A stretch of 64,000 nucleotides of DNA from Bosea sp. 124 (GCF_003046175.1 NZ_PZZM01000001.1:1311001-1375000); one strand, 5' to 3'. Counted from the stretch's first letter, positions 17,948 to 27,157 are shown. Numbers and translations: made by a program. The notes: a model not told the origin generated them from the sequence alone.

Positions 17948-19662
17948 GGCTGCGCAGCCCCCGTCATGAACGCCTCAGGGAAGTAACGCATCACGCAGGC
18001 CAAAGGGTTCGATGCCGCCTGCCCGAGGCCGCAGATCGAGGCGTCGCGCATCGCCTGCGACAATTCGCCGAGCAGGTCCTGGTCCCAGACCGGACGCCGC
18101 ATCAGCATGACCGCCTTCTGCGTGCCGACGCGGCAGGGCGTGCACTGGCCGCAGCTCTCATCCTCGAAGAAGCGCATCAGGTTCAGCGCGGCGGCGCGGA
18201 TGTCGTCATGGTCGGAGAGCACCACGACCGCAGCCGAGCCGATGAAGCAGCCATGTTTTTCGAGCGTGCCGAAATCGAGCGGGACGTCGTCCATCGCGGC
18301 CGGCAGGATGCCGCCGGAGGCCCCGCCCGGCAGATAGGCGAGGAAGCAGTGCCCGTCCTGCATGCCGCCGCAGAATTCCCCGATCAGCTCGCGGATGGTG
18401 ATGCCGGCCGGGGCAAGCTTGACGCCGGGCTCCCGGACGCGGCCGGAGACCGAATAGCTGCGCAGGCCGCTGCGGCCGTTGCGCCCCTGCGCGCTCCACC
18501 AGCCAGGGCCGTTCTCGACGATGTCGCGGATCCAGTAGAGCGTCTCGACATTGTTGATCAGGGTCGGCCGGCCGAAGAGCCCGACCTGGAAGGGATAAGG
18601 CGGCTTGTGCCGGGGCAGCCCCCGCCTGCCCTCGAGGCTTTCGAGCAGCGCGGATTCCTCGCCGCAGATATAAGCCCCGGCGCCGCGCCTGAGATGGATT
18701 GCCGGACCGCCCGGCGGCAGCCTGGCGATCTCGCGGGCCAGGATCGCGCGGGCGGCGGGATATTCGTCGCGAAGATAGACATAGACCACGTCGGCCTCGA
18801 CCACATGGGCGCCGATCAGCATGCCCTCGATGAAGCGGTGCGGGTCGGTCGTCAGGTAGTGCCGGTCCTTGAAGGTGCCCGGCTCGCCCTCGTCGGCATT
18901 CACCGCCATCAGCCGGGGGCCGGGTTCGCCGCGCACCGCCCGCCATTTCCGTCCGGTCGGGAAGCCCGCGCCGCCGAGACCGCGCAGCCCGGCCTCGTCG
19001 AGCAGCGACAGGATCGATTCGACGGCGCGCGCACCCGATCGCAGGCTGCCGAGCAGCTCATAGCCCCCGGCCGCGCAATAGGCGTCATAATCGACATGGT
19101 CCGGGATGTGAGCATGCGTGTCGCCGGCCGCGATCGCATCCAGCACCGTCTCCGGCGTCGCCTCATGGATGAAATGGTGGCCAACCTCCGCCACCGGCGC
19201 GTGATCGCACAGGCCGAGACAGGGCGCCCTGACCACGCGCACCCCCGGACCGGTCAACCTGTCGAGCCCGTCATGCAGCGCCTGAGAGCCATGCATCTCG
19301 CAGGTCAGGCTGTCGCAGACGCGCACGGTCAGCGACGGGATCGCCGGCTCGCCTTCCTTCACGATGTCGAAATGGGCGTAGAAGGTCGCCGTCTCGAAGA
19401 CCTCGGCGAAGGACAGCTCCATCAGCTCGGCGAGCGCCGCCAGATGGGCGGCCGAGATCTGGCGATAGCGGTCCTGAATCAGGTGCAGATGTTCGACCAG
19501 CAGGTCGCGCCGGCGCGACTGCAAGCCAAGCAGGTCCTCGACCTCCTGCAGGGCGCGCGGCTCAACCTGCCGGCCCTTGGGCGTCGATCGGGCGCGCTTG
19601 CGCCCCAGCCCGGGATGCCCGAACCGCTGGACGTCATGACTCTGCTGATCCTGTGCGCTCAT
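17944..19662 (-). CDS. NAD-dependent formate dehydrogenase, beta subunit (NuoE-NuoF fusion)
   Basis: 572 residues. Residues 35-175 are a NuoE-like thioredoxin-fold domain with 2Fe-2S ligands Cys 116, 121, 148 and 152. The rest is NuoF-like: GLGGAGFPTGRKW at 228-240 for FMN/NAD, and a 4Fe-4S cluster from Cys 504, 507, 510 and 544. This merges what FdsG and FdsB do in other bacteria and resembles the Fdh1B subunit of Methylorubrum. It transfers electrons from the alpha subunit to NAD+. First gene of the operon; an FNR/FixK-like box lies upstream at 19854. Confidence 0.94.
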   Translation of the reverse strand: MSAQDQQSHDVQRFGHPGLGRKRARSTPKGRQVEPRALQEVEDLLGLQSRRRDLLVEHLHLIQDRYRQISAAHLAALAELMELSFAEVFETATFYAHFDIVKEGEPAIPSLTVRVCDSLTCEMHGSQALHDGLDRLTGPGVRVVRAPCLGLCDHAPVAEVGHHFIHEATPETVLDAIAAGDTHAHIPDHVDYDAYCAAGGYELLGSLRSGARAVESILSLLDEAGLRGLGGAGFPTGRKWRAVRGEPGPRLMAVNADEGEPGTFKDRHYLTTDPHRFIEGMLIGAHVVEADVVYVYLRDEYPAARAILAREIARLPPGGPAIHLRRGAGAYICGEESALLESLEGRRGLPRHKPPYPFQVGLFGRPTLINNVETLYWIRDIVENGPGWWSAQGRNGRSGLRSYSVSGRVREPGVKLAPAGITIRELIGEFCGGMQDGHCFLAYLPGGASGGILPAAMDDVPLDFGTLEKHGCFIGSAAVVVLSDHDDIRAAALNLMRFFEDESCGQCTPCRVGTQKAVMLMRRPVWDQDLLGELSQAMRDASICGLGQAASNPLACVMRYFPEAFMTGAAQP

Positions 19663-19853
19663 CGGCCCGGCCTATCCTCCCTCGTCGGAGTTCCAGGCTC
19701 CGCTCGCGCGCCGTTGTCCGGCTTCAGGATGGACGGTACCCGAAAGATCCGGGTCCGCCAGTCCGTGACAGGCAAAATGCCGGATCCGCGATGCGTCCAG
19801 CCCGGTGGCATGCGACGCCCCCCTCCTCGCAGCCCGAACCTTGGACAGGGTCA

Positions 19854-19867
19854 TTGATCGCGATCAA
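19854..19867. promoter_or_regulatory. FNR/FixK-type box TTGAT-N4-ATCAA
   Basis: TTGATCGCGATCAA is a perfect match to the FNR/Anr/FixK consensus. It sits in the 306-bp divergent spacer between the formate dehydrogenase operon (start 19662) and the host-attachment-like gene (start 19969). The spacing of about 100 bp before 19969 suits an activator site for the rightward gene. It suggests oxygen-responsive control. Confidence 0.65.
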
Positions 19868-19968
19868 TGCGGGCGCGGACGGGTTTGCCGATCAAGGCTG
19901 CGCAGGTTTCCGGGCTTTCCCGCTCCTGCCACCCATCCGACCGGATGGACCAAACCGAGGAAACCGAC

Positions 19969-20373
19969 ATGCAACTGCCACATGGCGCCGTCATCGCCCT
20001 GGTCGACGGAAAGTGCTTCGAGCTGTTCCGCAACAGCGGCAATGAAGCCGGCCCCGTCCTCGCGCCGATGCCGTCGCCCGATCTGGACGAGCACGACAGG
20101 GCTGGCGGTGCAGGCCGCGATTCGAGCTCGGCCAACCCGACCGGCCACCAGATCGACGAGGATGCCCATGCGGCTGCCGCCGTCAGATGGTTGAACCAGC
20201 AGGTTCTCGGCCACAAGATCGAGCGGCTGGTGATCGTCGCCTCGCCCCGGACCCTGGGAGAAATGCGGCGGCACTACCACAAGCAGTTGCAGGCCGGCCT
20301 CGTCGCCGAATTGTCGAAGGATCTGATCGGCAAGAGCGGCCCGGACATCCTCGTCGCTCTCAGGAGCAAGTGA
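19969..20373 (+). CDS. Host attachment protein family
   Basis: 134 residues. It opens with LPHGAVIALVDGKCFELFRN, and the C-terminal half holds RLVIVASPRTLGEMRRHYH and LSKDLIGKSGPDILVAL, hallmarks of the Host_attach family (named for an Agrobacterium attachment protein, biochemical role unsettled). No signal peptide. ATG 19969 is supported by GAGGAAA upstream. In alphaproteobacteria these genes often lie among low-oxygen genes, which fits the FNR/FixK-like box in front. Confidence 0.8.
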   Translation: MQLPHGAVIALVDGKCFELFRNSGNEAGPVLAPMPSPDLDEHDRAGGAGRDSSSANPTGHQIDEDAHAAAAVRWLNQQVLGHKIERLVIVASPRTLGEMRRHYHKQLQAGLVAELSKDLIGKSGPDILVALRSK

Positions 20374-20455
20374 GGCGTCGCGGCAGCGGGCGCGGGGCGG
20401 AACACCCGGCGCCGGCGCCGCAGACAATGATCCGGAGACTCGGCGCAAGTGGCCG

Positions 20456-20469
20456 TTGACCTCGATCAA
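20456..20469 (+). promoter_or_regulatory. FNR/FixK-like box before the cytochrome genes
   Basis: TTGACCTCGATCAA matches TTGAT-N4-ATCAA with one change in the left half (TTGAC). It is about 145 bp before the first cytochrome start and 80 bp after the host-attachment gene stop. Together with the perfect box at 19854 it suggests that this stretch belongs to one oxygen-responsive regulon. Confidence 0.5.
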
Positions 20470-20601
20470 GGCCGCGGCGCGCCGGCGGGAGCACACAGGT
20501 CGTCAACGACCTCGCATGCGAGAGCAGTGATGGCGACCATGACCACTCTGGCCGGCAGGCCTCCTCCGGCGCCGCAGTTCGTCGCGCCTGGCCGGGCGCG
20601 G

Positions 20602-20994
20602 ATGATGACGCGGATCGCGACCATACGGTCTCTCGTGATCGCGCTCGCCGCGATCTGCGCCAGCCAGGCGGCAATACAGCCGGGCCAGGCCATGCCCGCC
20701 GATGCGCAGCGGCCGGAGAACGCCGCGAGCGCCAGGATCGGCAAGCGCGTGGCGCAGCAGCACTGCGGCGGCTGCCACGCGGTTGCGGCGACCGGCGCCA
20801 GCCCCAATCCGAAGGCCCCGCGCTTTCCGCTGATCGCCGAGCGCTACCCGGCCGGCAACCCTGCGCCCGTCCTGATCGACGGCACCGTCGTTCGCCATCC
20901 CGGCATGCCCGAATTCAACCTGCTCGAGAACGAAACCGACGGGCTCGTGGCCTATATCAGGCGCGTGTCGCGCCGGTGGAAACCCACGCCCTGA
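20602..20994 (+). CDS. Small c-type cytochrome
   Basis: About 130 residues. The n-region MMTRIATIR is followed by a hydrophobic signal peptide and then one haem-binding motif CGGCH. A Met in HPGMPEF is a candidate sixth ligand, giving a class I monohaem fold for the periplasm. The start is uncertain (20530 is an in-frame alternative); 20602 gives a clean signal peptide. It is followed by a second cytochrome gene 35 bp downstream. The pair may carry electrons under low oxygen, given the upstream box. Confidence 0.75.
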   Translation: MMTRIATIRSLVIALAAICASQAAIQPGQAMPADAQRPENAASARIGKRVAQQHCGGCHAVAATGASPNPKAPRFPLIAERYPAGNPAPVLIDGTVVRHPGMPEFNLLENETDGLVAYIRRVSRRWKPTP

Positions 20995-21029
20995 GGCCAG
21001 GGGCTTCGACCAGAGGGAGCACGGCGACG

Positions 21030-21395
21030 ATGACGGCGATCAGGATTTGGCGGCAGAAGCGCGCGATCAGATTTCGCGACGGGTTGAGGCTGCTGGCGCT
21101 CGGCGCGGCCCTGCTCGGGGCGGAGGCCACTCTGGCACAGAGCGTCGGCGATGCGCGCGCCGGCCGGGAGGTCGCCACGTCGCTCTGCATCCAGTGCCAT
21201 CAGATCGACGGCTCCGGCCGCGATCCCGGCCGGGTTCCGCCCGGTTTCGGCGCGATCGCCGACATGGCGTCGCAGACCGAACTCTCGCTGCGCGTCTTCC
21301 TGCAGACGCCACATGGCAACATGCCGCGCTATCAGCTCACGCGAGACGAAACCGACGACGTCATCGCCTATATCATGAGCCTCAGAGCGCGTTGA
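21030..21395 (+). CDS. Small c-type cytochrome
   Basis: 121 residues. A basic n-region and hydrophobic stretch end near ATLAQS (signal peptide). Haem motif CIQCH follows, and Met in GNMPRY is a candidate axial ligand. ATG 21030 is preceded by GAGGGAG, somewhat distant. Similar in size and layout to the preceding cytochrome, so the two may be an ancient duplication or redox partners. The electron donor is not evident from the neighbourhood; formate dehydrogenase here is NAD-linked, so a direct link is not implied. Confidence 0.8.
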   Translation: MTAIRIWRQKRAIRFRDGLRLLALGAALLGAEATLAQSVGDARAGREVATSLCIQCHQIDGSGRDPGRVPPGFGAIADMASQTELSLRVFLQTPHGNMPRYQLTRDETDDVIAYIMSLRAR

Positions 21396-21578
21396 CTTCG
21401 GGGCGTGGCGGGCCTCCGGGGCCGGCTCGGACTTTGCGTCCCCACGACGGCCTCGGCCCTTGAGGCGAAGGAGCGTGAGTTCGCCATAGCCGGCGACCTG
21501 ATCGAGCGGAATCCCGTTTTGACCAGCCAGCCCCGCGAGCGTAGCGTCGGAGCACTGTCTCAATTTTGGAGCGGGCCA

Positions 21579-21827
21579 ATGAAGCGTCTGATCGTTACCT
21601 GTACCGCCCTTCTCGCAATTGTTTCGCCCACGATCGCACAGGAGGTGCTGAAGAAGGAGCCTGCCGCCGGTGTCCTCCGGTATGGCGAGAAAGTTCTCGT
21701 CGAGAGCCGGAAATGCTCGAAGGGTCAGGTGATGGAGGTCACCGGGGGCCGTATGCCGAGCCGCGGCACAAGAAATACACAGGCTCCGTCGACGCCCCGG
21801 GAGCGACGCTGCGTGCCGCGCGCCTGA
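21579..21827 (+). CDS. Small secreted protein of unknown function (DUF6719-like)
   Basis: 82 residues. Signal peptide MKRLIVTCTALLAIVSPTIA, then EVLKKEPAAG, VLVESRKCSKGQVMEVTGG and a closing RERRCVPR. The two Cys in KC and RRC could form a disulfide. The pattern agrees with small exported rhizobial proteins I recall as DUF6719, but the middle (MPSRGTRNTQAPS) is unlike them and may hide a frameshift. GGAG precedes the ATG. No function is known. Confidence 0.6.
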   Translation: MKRLIVTCTALLAIVSPTIAQEVLKKEPAAGVLRYGEKVLVESRKCSKGQVMEVTGGRMPSRGTRNTQAPSTPRERRCVPRA

Positions 21828-21844
21828 TTGCGAGCCACATTCGC

Positions 21845-21985
21845 GGCGACCCGACACGATTCGAACCTGCGACCCTGGCCCCTGGACCTGACCCGGCACA
21901 AATCCCTTGCCGCCGGAGCGATCGCGATCGGCTGGATGGAGCGGCGTCCTCCGAAGCTGGCTTCGAGCACCGAAGGCGTAAAAAC
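21845..21985. repeat. Degenerate copy of the tRNA-Arg/att repeat
   Basis: From 21845 the sequence resembles the stretch before and inside the tRNA-Arg at 53806-53966. It has a reversed T-arm-like segment (GACACGATTCGAAC), then a decayed 5' tRNA half, then CCTCCGAAGCTGG at 21948-21960, followed by an ACCGAAGGCG stretch like those after 33762 and 40117. It looks like an old integration scar. Confidence 0.5.
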
Positions 21986-22107
21986 TCCTTCTATTTATCA
22001 GATAGTTACGGGACACCCATTGGCTTGAAGAGCGATCTGAATCGGGGCAGGCAGGGCCGCGGCGCCGGCCAATTGACCCCGCCGCTTTTCCGCCTTACTC
22101 GTAAACG

Positions 22108-22280
22108 AGACGGTTCCCTCACGGGATCAAAAGGGAACGCAGTGCGGATGGTTCGCCATTCTATGCTGCGGCTGCCCCCGCAACTGTAAGCGGCGAGCCT
22201 TATCGCCACACGCCACTGGGACCTCGGCCCTGGGAAGGCGGTGACAAGGCACTGACCCGCGAGCCAGGAGACCTGCCGTC
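22108..22280 (+). ncRNA. Cobalamin riboswitch
   Basis: The conserved B12-riboswitch elements appear in order: AGGGAACGCAGTGCGG near 22132, the core GCTGCCCCCGCAACTGTAAG at about 22171, CACTGGGACC near 22214, CTGGGAAGGCGGTGAC near 22230, and CCGCGAGCCAGGAGACC near 22258. It lies 130 bp before btuB and should reduce expression of the btu operon when adenosylcobalamin is plentiful. Confidence 0.95.
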
Positions 22281-22413
22281 AGTCGTGGTCACACGCGAAC
22301 ACGTTCGGACGGGGTGTTTCGATCGCTGCTCGACTGTCTGCCCCCTGACCGGGGCAAACGGGAGATCGCGTTCGCGGTGACGTGCCACAGACGTCAACGC
22401 CCGAGGTCTCATC

Positions 22414-24357
22414 GTGATCCGTATCCCCAAGGCCGCCCAGCGCGGTCCTTCTTCCGTTATCCGCTGTTCTCTTGCTGCCGCCGGCATCGTGCTGTCTCAA
22501 ACAGCCCATGCCCAGTCGCCGACCGAAATCATCGCGCTCGACCAGATCGTCGTCAGCGCGACCGGCACGCCCACTCCCGCCAGGGAGGTCGCCAGTTCCG
22601 TCACCGTCATCACGGCCCGGGAGATCGAAGTCCAGCAGCGCCGCACCCTTCCCCAGGCACTCGCGGCCGTGCCGGGGCTCAACATCGTCCAGATCGGCGG
22701 CCCCGGCGGCCAGACCTCGGTGTTCATGCGCGGCACCAACTCCAACCACGTCAAGGTCATGATCGACGGCATCGAGGTCAACGATCCCTCGACGCCGAAC
22801 CGCTCCTTCGATTTCGGCTCGATGCTGACCAACGACATCGAGCGCATCGAGGTGCTGCGCGGTCCTCAGAGCGGTCTCTATGGCGCCAATGCGCTGGCCG
22901 GCGTCATCTCGATCACGACCAGGCGCGGCGAAGGGCCGCCGAAGGTCACCGCCTCCGTCGAAGCGGGCTCCCACGGCACCTTCAACCAGGCGATCAGCCT
23001 GAGCGGCGGCGGCGACCGCTTCAACTACTCCTTCAACATCGCCCATTTTAGATCCGAGGCAACGCCGGTCACGCCGCCCGACCTCGTCCCCGCCGGCCGG
23101 CGCATCAACCCGAACTCCTATGACAACTGGAGCTATTCGGCGCGGCTCGGCTTCAAGCTGACCGACACCGTCAGCCTGAGCTGGATCGGACGCTACAGCG
23201 ACGGCTACCTGCTCTCGACCGGCGATTCAGGCTTTCCGAGCCGCCCCAACGGCTTCCGCTCGAGCCAGGACTACAAGCAGGCCTTCACGCGCGGCGAGAT
23301 CGTCTGGGACCCGCTGGACGGCCGCTTCGTCAACCGCTTCGGCATCGCCTACACCAACCAGGATCGCAGCAACCGCACCGCAAACGCTGCAGGCCTTCTC
23401 GGCACGCCGACACCCAATCTCGGCGAGCGCACGAAGTTCGACTGGCGCGGCGATCTCAGGCTGACCGAAGGGCAAATGCTGGTGATGGGCCTGCAGCACG
23501 AGAACGAGCGCTATGAATCGCGCACGCTCACGGCGTCCACCGGAAACACCGGCGCCTTCGTCGAGCTGCAGTCGAACTGGACCGACCGCTTCTTCACCGT
23601 CGCCAACATCCGCTACGACAACGACGAGGAGTTCGGCGGTCACACGACCTACCGCCTGGCGCCGGTGTTCATCGTGCCCGGCACGGAGACCAAACTGAAG
23701 GCGAGCTACGGCACCGGCTTCAAGCCGCCGACGCTGAGCGAGCGCTTCAGCGATTCCAGGCCTGCCTTCAATTTCTTCGGCAATCCCAACCTGAAGCCCG
23801 AAGAGAATTGCGGCTGGGATGTCGGTTTCGAACAGCCGCTGCTGAACGACCGCGTCCGCTTCGGCGCGACGTATTTCCACAACGACATCGAGAACCTGAT
23901 TACCACCAACCTCACGCGCGATTCCTACGCCAATGTCGGCAAGGCCACGACCAAGGGCGTCGAGGCTTTCGCGGCTCTGGAACTGACGCCGGAGTTCAAG
24001 GTGCGGGCCGACTACACCTTCACGCTCGCCAAGGACGAGATCGCGCGCTGGGAACTCCTGCGTCGGCCGCGCCACAAGGCGAGCGTGACCACGACCTGGA
24101 CACCGATCGAGAAGCTCTCGCTCTCCGCGACGCTGATCTATGTCGGGGACCGCGTCGACGGGAACCGCGACTTCTCGATCTCGCGGATGCGGGCGACAGG
24201 AGCAGCGACCGTCAACATCGCCGCGGAATACAAGGCGACGGAGCAGCTCACCGTCTTCGGCCGCGTCGATAACCTGTTCGACAAACGCTACGAGAACCCG
24301 GTCGGCTTCCTCGCACCGGGCCTCGGCGCCTTCGCCGGCTTGCGGGCGACGCTGTGA
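22414..24357 (+). CDS. btuB: TonB-dependent vitamin B12 outer-membrane receptor
   Basis: 647 residues, close to the usual BtuB length. A signal peptide ends at AHAQS, a TonB-box-like LDQIVVSATG follows, then the plug domain (VASSVTVITAREIE, VEVLRGPQSGLYGANALAGVI-type motif in two stretches) and a beta-barrel ending in an aromatic-poor RATL. The start is GTG with GAGG 7 bases upstream. The riboswitch immediately before it and the btuF-btuC-btuD genes after it fix the substrate as a cobalamin. It overlaps the next gene by 4 bp. Confidence 0.93.
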   Translation: MIRIPKAAQRGPSSVIRCSLAAAGIVLSQTAHAQSPTEIIALDQIVVSATGTPTPAREVASSVTVITAREIEVQQRRTLPQALAAVPGLNIVQIGGPGGQTSVFMRGTNSNHVKVMIDGIEVNDPSTPNRSFDFGSMLTNDIERIEVLRGPQSGLYGANALAGVISITTRRGEGPPKVTASVEAGSHGTFNQAISLSGGGDRFNYSFNIAHFRSEATPVTPPDLVPAGRRINPNSYDNWSYSARLGFKLTDTVSLSWIGRYSDGYLLSTGDSGFPSRPNGFRSSQDYKQAFTRGEIVWDPLDGRFVNRFGIAYTNQDRSNRTANAAGLLGTPTPNLGERTKFDWRGDLRLTEGQMLVMGLQHENERYESRTLTASTGNTGAFVELQSNWTDRFFTVANIRYDNDEEFGGHTTYRLAPVFIVPGTETKLKASYGTGFKPPTLSERFSDSRPAFNFFGNPNLKPEENCGWDVGFEQPLLNDRVRFGATYFHNDIENLITTNLTRDSYANVGKATTKGVEAFAALELTPEFKVRADYTFTLAKDEIARWELLRRPRHKASVTTTWTPIEKLSLSATLIYVGDRVDGNRDFSISRMRATGAATVNIAAEYKATEQLTVFGRVDNLFDKRYENPVGFLAPGLGAFAGLRATL

Positions 24358-25241
24358 TCCTCGGCCTTGTTCCAGCTGGCGGCCGTCAAGCCGCCCGCGC
24401 CTTCCTGCTCGGCTGCCTTGCCGTCATCACAAGCGCCGCGTGCGCAGCCGCCGAGGAGAACCCGGCCAAGCCGCGCCGGATCGTCTCGCTGAACATGTGC
24501 ACCGACGAACTCGTGCTGCGCCTTGCCGACCGGCAGGCGATCACATCGGTCACCTGGCTTTCCCAGGACCCGCGCAACGCCAACATGGCGGCGATCGCCG
24601 AAACGATTCCGGCCAATCACGGCCTGGTCGAGCAGGTGCTGAGCCACAAGCCCGATCTCGTCATCGCCGGCGCCTACACGACGCGGACCACCGTCGCGCT
24701 GCTGAAGCGCGTCGGTGCGACGGTCAGGGAGTTCGGCGTGCCGCGCAACATTGCCGCGATGCGCGCCCAGATCGAGGAGATGGCAGCGCTGCTGGGAGAG
24801 CCGGCGCGCGGGGCCGCGCTGGTCGCCGAGATCGACGCGCGCCTGGCCCGCCTGGCGGCCGAGCCTCGGCCGTCCAGAGCGAAAGCGCTGGTTCTGCGCC
24901 CGAACGGCTTTACCGTCGGGCGCGGCTCGCTCGTCGACGAGATTCTGACCCGAGCCGGCCTGGTCAATCGCGCGGCCGAGCTGGGCATCGACAATTACGG
25001 CCAGATCGCGCTGGAAACCGTCGTGCTCGGCGAAGCCGATCTGCTGATCCTGAATACGACTCCGGACGGCCCGCCCTCGCTGGCGCATGAAATCCTGCAT
25101 CACCCGGTGCTCATGGCGCTCGGCAGCCGGGTCAAGCTCGTCGCTCTGCCGTCCAGGCTCTGGACCTGTGCCGGGCCGGCGGTGATCGACGCCATCGAGC
25201 TGCTGAGGCGCGCTGCCGCCGCCGATGGCGAGGGCTCATGA
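24354..25241 (+). CDS. btuF: Periplasmic cobalamin-binding protein
   Basis: 295 residues with a signal peptide (ACAAAEE). RRIVSLNMCTDELVLRLADRQ (two stretches) and the following HKPDLVIAGAYTT match the BtuF/FecB cluster A-2 binding-protein fold, two lobes joined by a long helix. The start is GTG overlapping the TGA of btuB. It delivers B12 to BtuCD. Position between receptor and permease under the riboswitch supports the assignment. Confidence 0.9.
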   Translation: MILGLVPAGGRQAARAFLLGCLAVITSAACAAAEENPAKPRRIVSLNMCTDELVLRLADRQAITSVTWLSQDPRNANMAAIAETIPANHGLVEQVLSHKPDLVIAGAYTTRTTVALLKRVGATVREFGVPRNIAAMRAQIEEMAALLGEPARGAALVAEIDARLARLAAEPRPSRAKALVLRPNGFTVGRGSLVDEILTRAGLVNRAAELGIDNYGQIALETVVLGEADLLILNTTPDGPPSLAHEILHHPVLMALGSRVKLVALPSRLWTCAGPAVIDAIELLRRAAAADGEGS

Positions 25242-26236
25242 CCGCACGGCCGTCCTATTCAGGCCTTGTCGCCCTGCTTGCCATCGCGGTGCTCGCCATG
25301 GCCGGTATCTCGATCGGAGTCGGCTATGCGCGGCTCGATCTGGGCGCGGCATTGTCCGATGCACTCGCCGGTCGCCAGAGCCTTTCGACGCTGGTGCTGG
25401 TGGAACTCCGTCTGCCGCGCGCGCTTCTCGGCGCGCTCGTCGGTTTCAGCCTCGGTATGGCAGGCGCCGCGATGCAGGGCCTGCTGCGCAACCCCCTGGC
25501 CGAGCCGGGCATCCTCGGGATTTCGAGCGCGGCGGCATTCGGAGCCGTCGTCGCGTTCTATTCCGGCTTTGCGGGCCTGTTCGCGCTGGCGCTCCCGCTG
25601 AGCGGCATCGCCGGGGCGATGCTGGCGACGCTGCTGCTCTACGGCTTCGTCGGGCGCGGTGCGGGCACGATGACGCTGATCCTCGTCGGCGTCGCCATCA
25701 ACAGTTTCGCCGGCGCGATGACCTCGCTCGCGCTGAACCTCGCGCCGAACCCCTATGCGGCGCTGGAGATCGTGTTCTGGCTGATGGGCTCGCTGGCTGA
25801 CCGAAGCCTGACCCATGTCTGGCTGGTCTTGCCGCTGATGCTGCTCGGCTGGGCACTGCTTTTGTCGAGCGGCCCGGCGCTCGACGGGCTGACGCTCGGC
25901 GAGGACACGGCGCGCAGCCTCGGCTTCGATCTCGCCAGGTTGCGGGCGCGGCTGATCGCGGGGGCCGCACTGTCCGTCGGCAGCGCGGTCGCCGTCACCG
26001 GCGCCATCGGCTTCGTCGGCCTGGTCGTGCCGCATATCCTGCGGCCCTTCATCGGCCATCGCCCCGGCAAGCTGCTGCTGGTCTCCGGGCTCGGCGGCGC
26101 GATCCTGACGCTCGCTGCCGACACCGCCTTGCGGCTGCTGCCGATCCGGCCCGAGCTCAAGCTCGGCGTCGTCACGGCGCTGATCGGCGCGCCCTTCCTG
26201 TTCAGCCTGATCCATCGCCTGCGACGGGAGGTCTGA
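25238..26236 (+). CDS. btuC: Cobalamin ABC transporter permease (FecCD family)
   Basis: 332 residues with about ten predicted membrane helices. Family signatures are LRLPRALLGALVGFSLGMAGAAMQ (two stretches) and the C-terminal GFVGLVVPHILRP, which contacts the ATPase. It overlaps btuF by 4 bp and meets btuD with a 1-base overlap (TGATG), so the operon is tightly coupled. Inner-membrane channel for B12. Confidence 0.93.
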   Translation: MTARPSYSGLVALLAIAVLAMAGISIGVGYARLDLGAALSDALAGRQSLSTLVLVELRLPRALLGALVGFSLGMAGAAMQGLLRNPLAEPGILGISSAAAFGAVVAFYSGFAGLFALALPLSGIAGAMLATLLLYGFVGRGAGTMTLILVGVAINSFAGAMTSLALNLAPNPYAALEIVFWLMGSLADRSLTHVWLVLPLMLLGWALLLSSGPALDGLTLGEDTARSLGFDLARLRARLIAGAALSVGSAVAVTGAIGFVGLVVPHILRPFIGHRPGKLLLVSGLGGAILTLAADTALRLLPIRPELKLGVVTALIGAPFLFSLIHRLRREV

Positions 26237-27045
26237 TGCAGATCGAAGCGCAAAACCTGACCGTCGCGCTTGGCGGAAAAGCGATCCTGCAAGGCATCGA
26301 CCTGTCGCTCCGGCCGGGTGAACTCGTCGGGCTGATCGGGCCCAATGGCGCCGGCAAGACAACCCTGCTGAAGGCACTGGCCGATCTGCTGGCTCCGGAT
26401 ACGGGCCAGGTGCTCTACGAGGGCCAGACCGCGCACGCTTTCGGCCGGGGCGAACTGGCGCGCAGGATCGCCTTCCTGGCGCAAGGCGGCTCGGTGCATT
26501 GGCAGATGCGTGTCGAGGCTTTGGTCGCGCTCGGTCGCCTGCCGCATCGCCGGCCGTTCGCGGACAGCGCCGTCACCGACCGCGATGCGATCGCACGCGC
26601 CATGGCGGCCGCCGACATCACGCAGTTCCGTGGCCGAACGATCGACACCCTTTCTGGCGGCGAGCGCATGCGCGTGCTGCTGGCGCGGGCTTTGGCGGTC
26701 GAGGCCGCGATGCTGCTCGCAGACGAGCCGCTGGCGGCGCTCGACCCGCTGCATCAGCTCGAAGTGATGAGCCTGCTGCGCGCCAGTGTCACACCGCAGA
26801 CCGGCGTCGTCGTCATCCTGCACGACCTGACATTGGCCGGCCGTTTCTGCGATCGCCTCGTGCTGATCGACAGAGGGCGTGTCGTCGCCGACGGGCCGCC
26901 CGCGACGGTGCTCAGCGATACGAACATCGCGGATGTCTTCGGCGTGACGACCGCGCGCGGCCAGCAGGCCGGGCAAGGTTTCGTGCTGCCCTGGCAACCC
27001 CTCCCCCCAACGCGCGAGCATGAGGCGGGCGCAAAAACCGCCTGA
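26236..27045 (+). CDS. btuD: Cobalamin ABC transporter ATP-binding protein
   Basis: 269 residues. Walker A GPNGAGKTT, signature LSGGERMRVLLARAL, Walker B MLLADEPLAALD and the switch His in VVILHDLTLA are all present. Forms the ATPase dimer driving BtuC. It is the last gene of the riboswitch operon. The short C-terminal tail after LPWQPL is low in complexity. Confidence 0.93.
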   Translation: MQIEAQNLTVALGGKAILQGIDLSLRPGELVGLIGPNGAGKTTLLKALADLLAPDTGQVLYEGQTAHAFGRGELARRIAFLAQGGSVHWQMRVEALVALGRLPHRRPFADSAVTDRDAIARAMAAADITQFRGRTIDTLSGGERMRVLLARALAVEAAMLLADEPLAALDPLHQLEVMSLLRASVTPQTGVVVILHDLTLAGRFCDRLVLIDRGRVVADGPPATVLSDTNIADVFGVTTARGQQAGQGFVLPWQPLPPTREHEAGAKTA

Positions 27046-27145
27046 CGATGCGCAAGCGAGCCAGCCCGCGCGCGGCGATCACGTTCCCGGGAAATCTGTT
27101 CGGACACGACGCTCGCCCGCAAAAATGCCGCAATGCAGCATATAC

Positions 27146-27157
27146 TAAGCCTGCTTA
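27146..27157. promoter_or_regulatory. Palindrome TAAGC-CT-GCTTA, candidate MarR operator
   Basis: A perfect inverted repeat with a 2-base spacer lies 18 bases before the marR start and touches a TATACT hexamer at 27141-27146 that could be a -10 element. MarR proteins commonly repress their own operon from such sites, so this is the likely autoregulatory operator of the marR-RND operon. Confidence 0.5.

Noticed and set aside
15503..17986. 827-codon frame opposite formate dehydrogenase alpha
   Set aside because: Antisense shadow; the alpha subunit shows all metal-ligand motifs on the minus strand.
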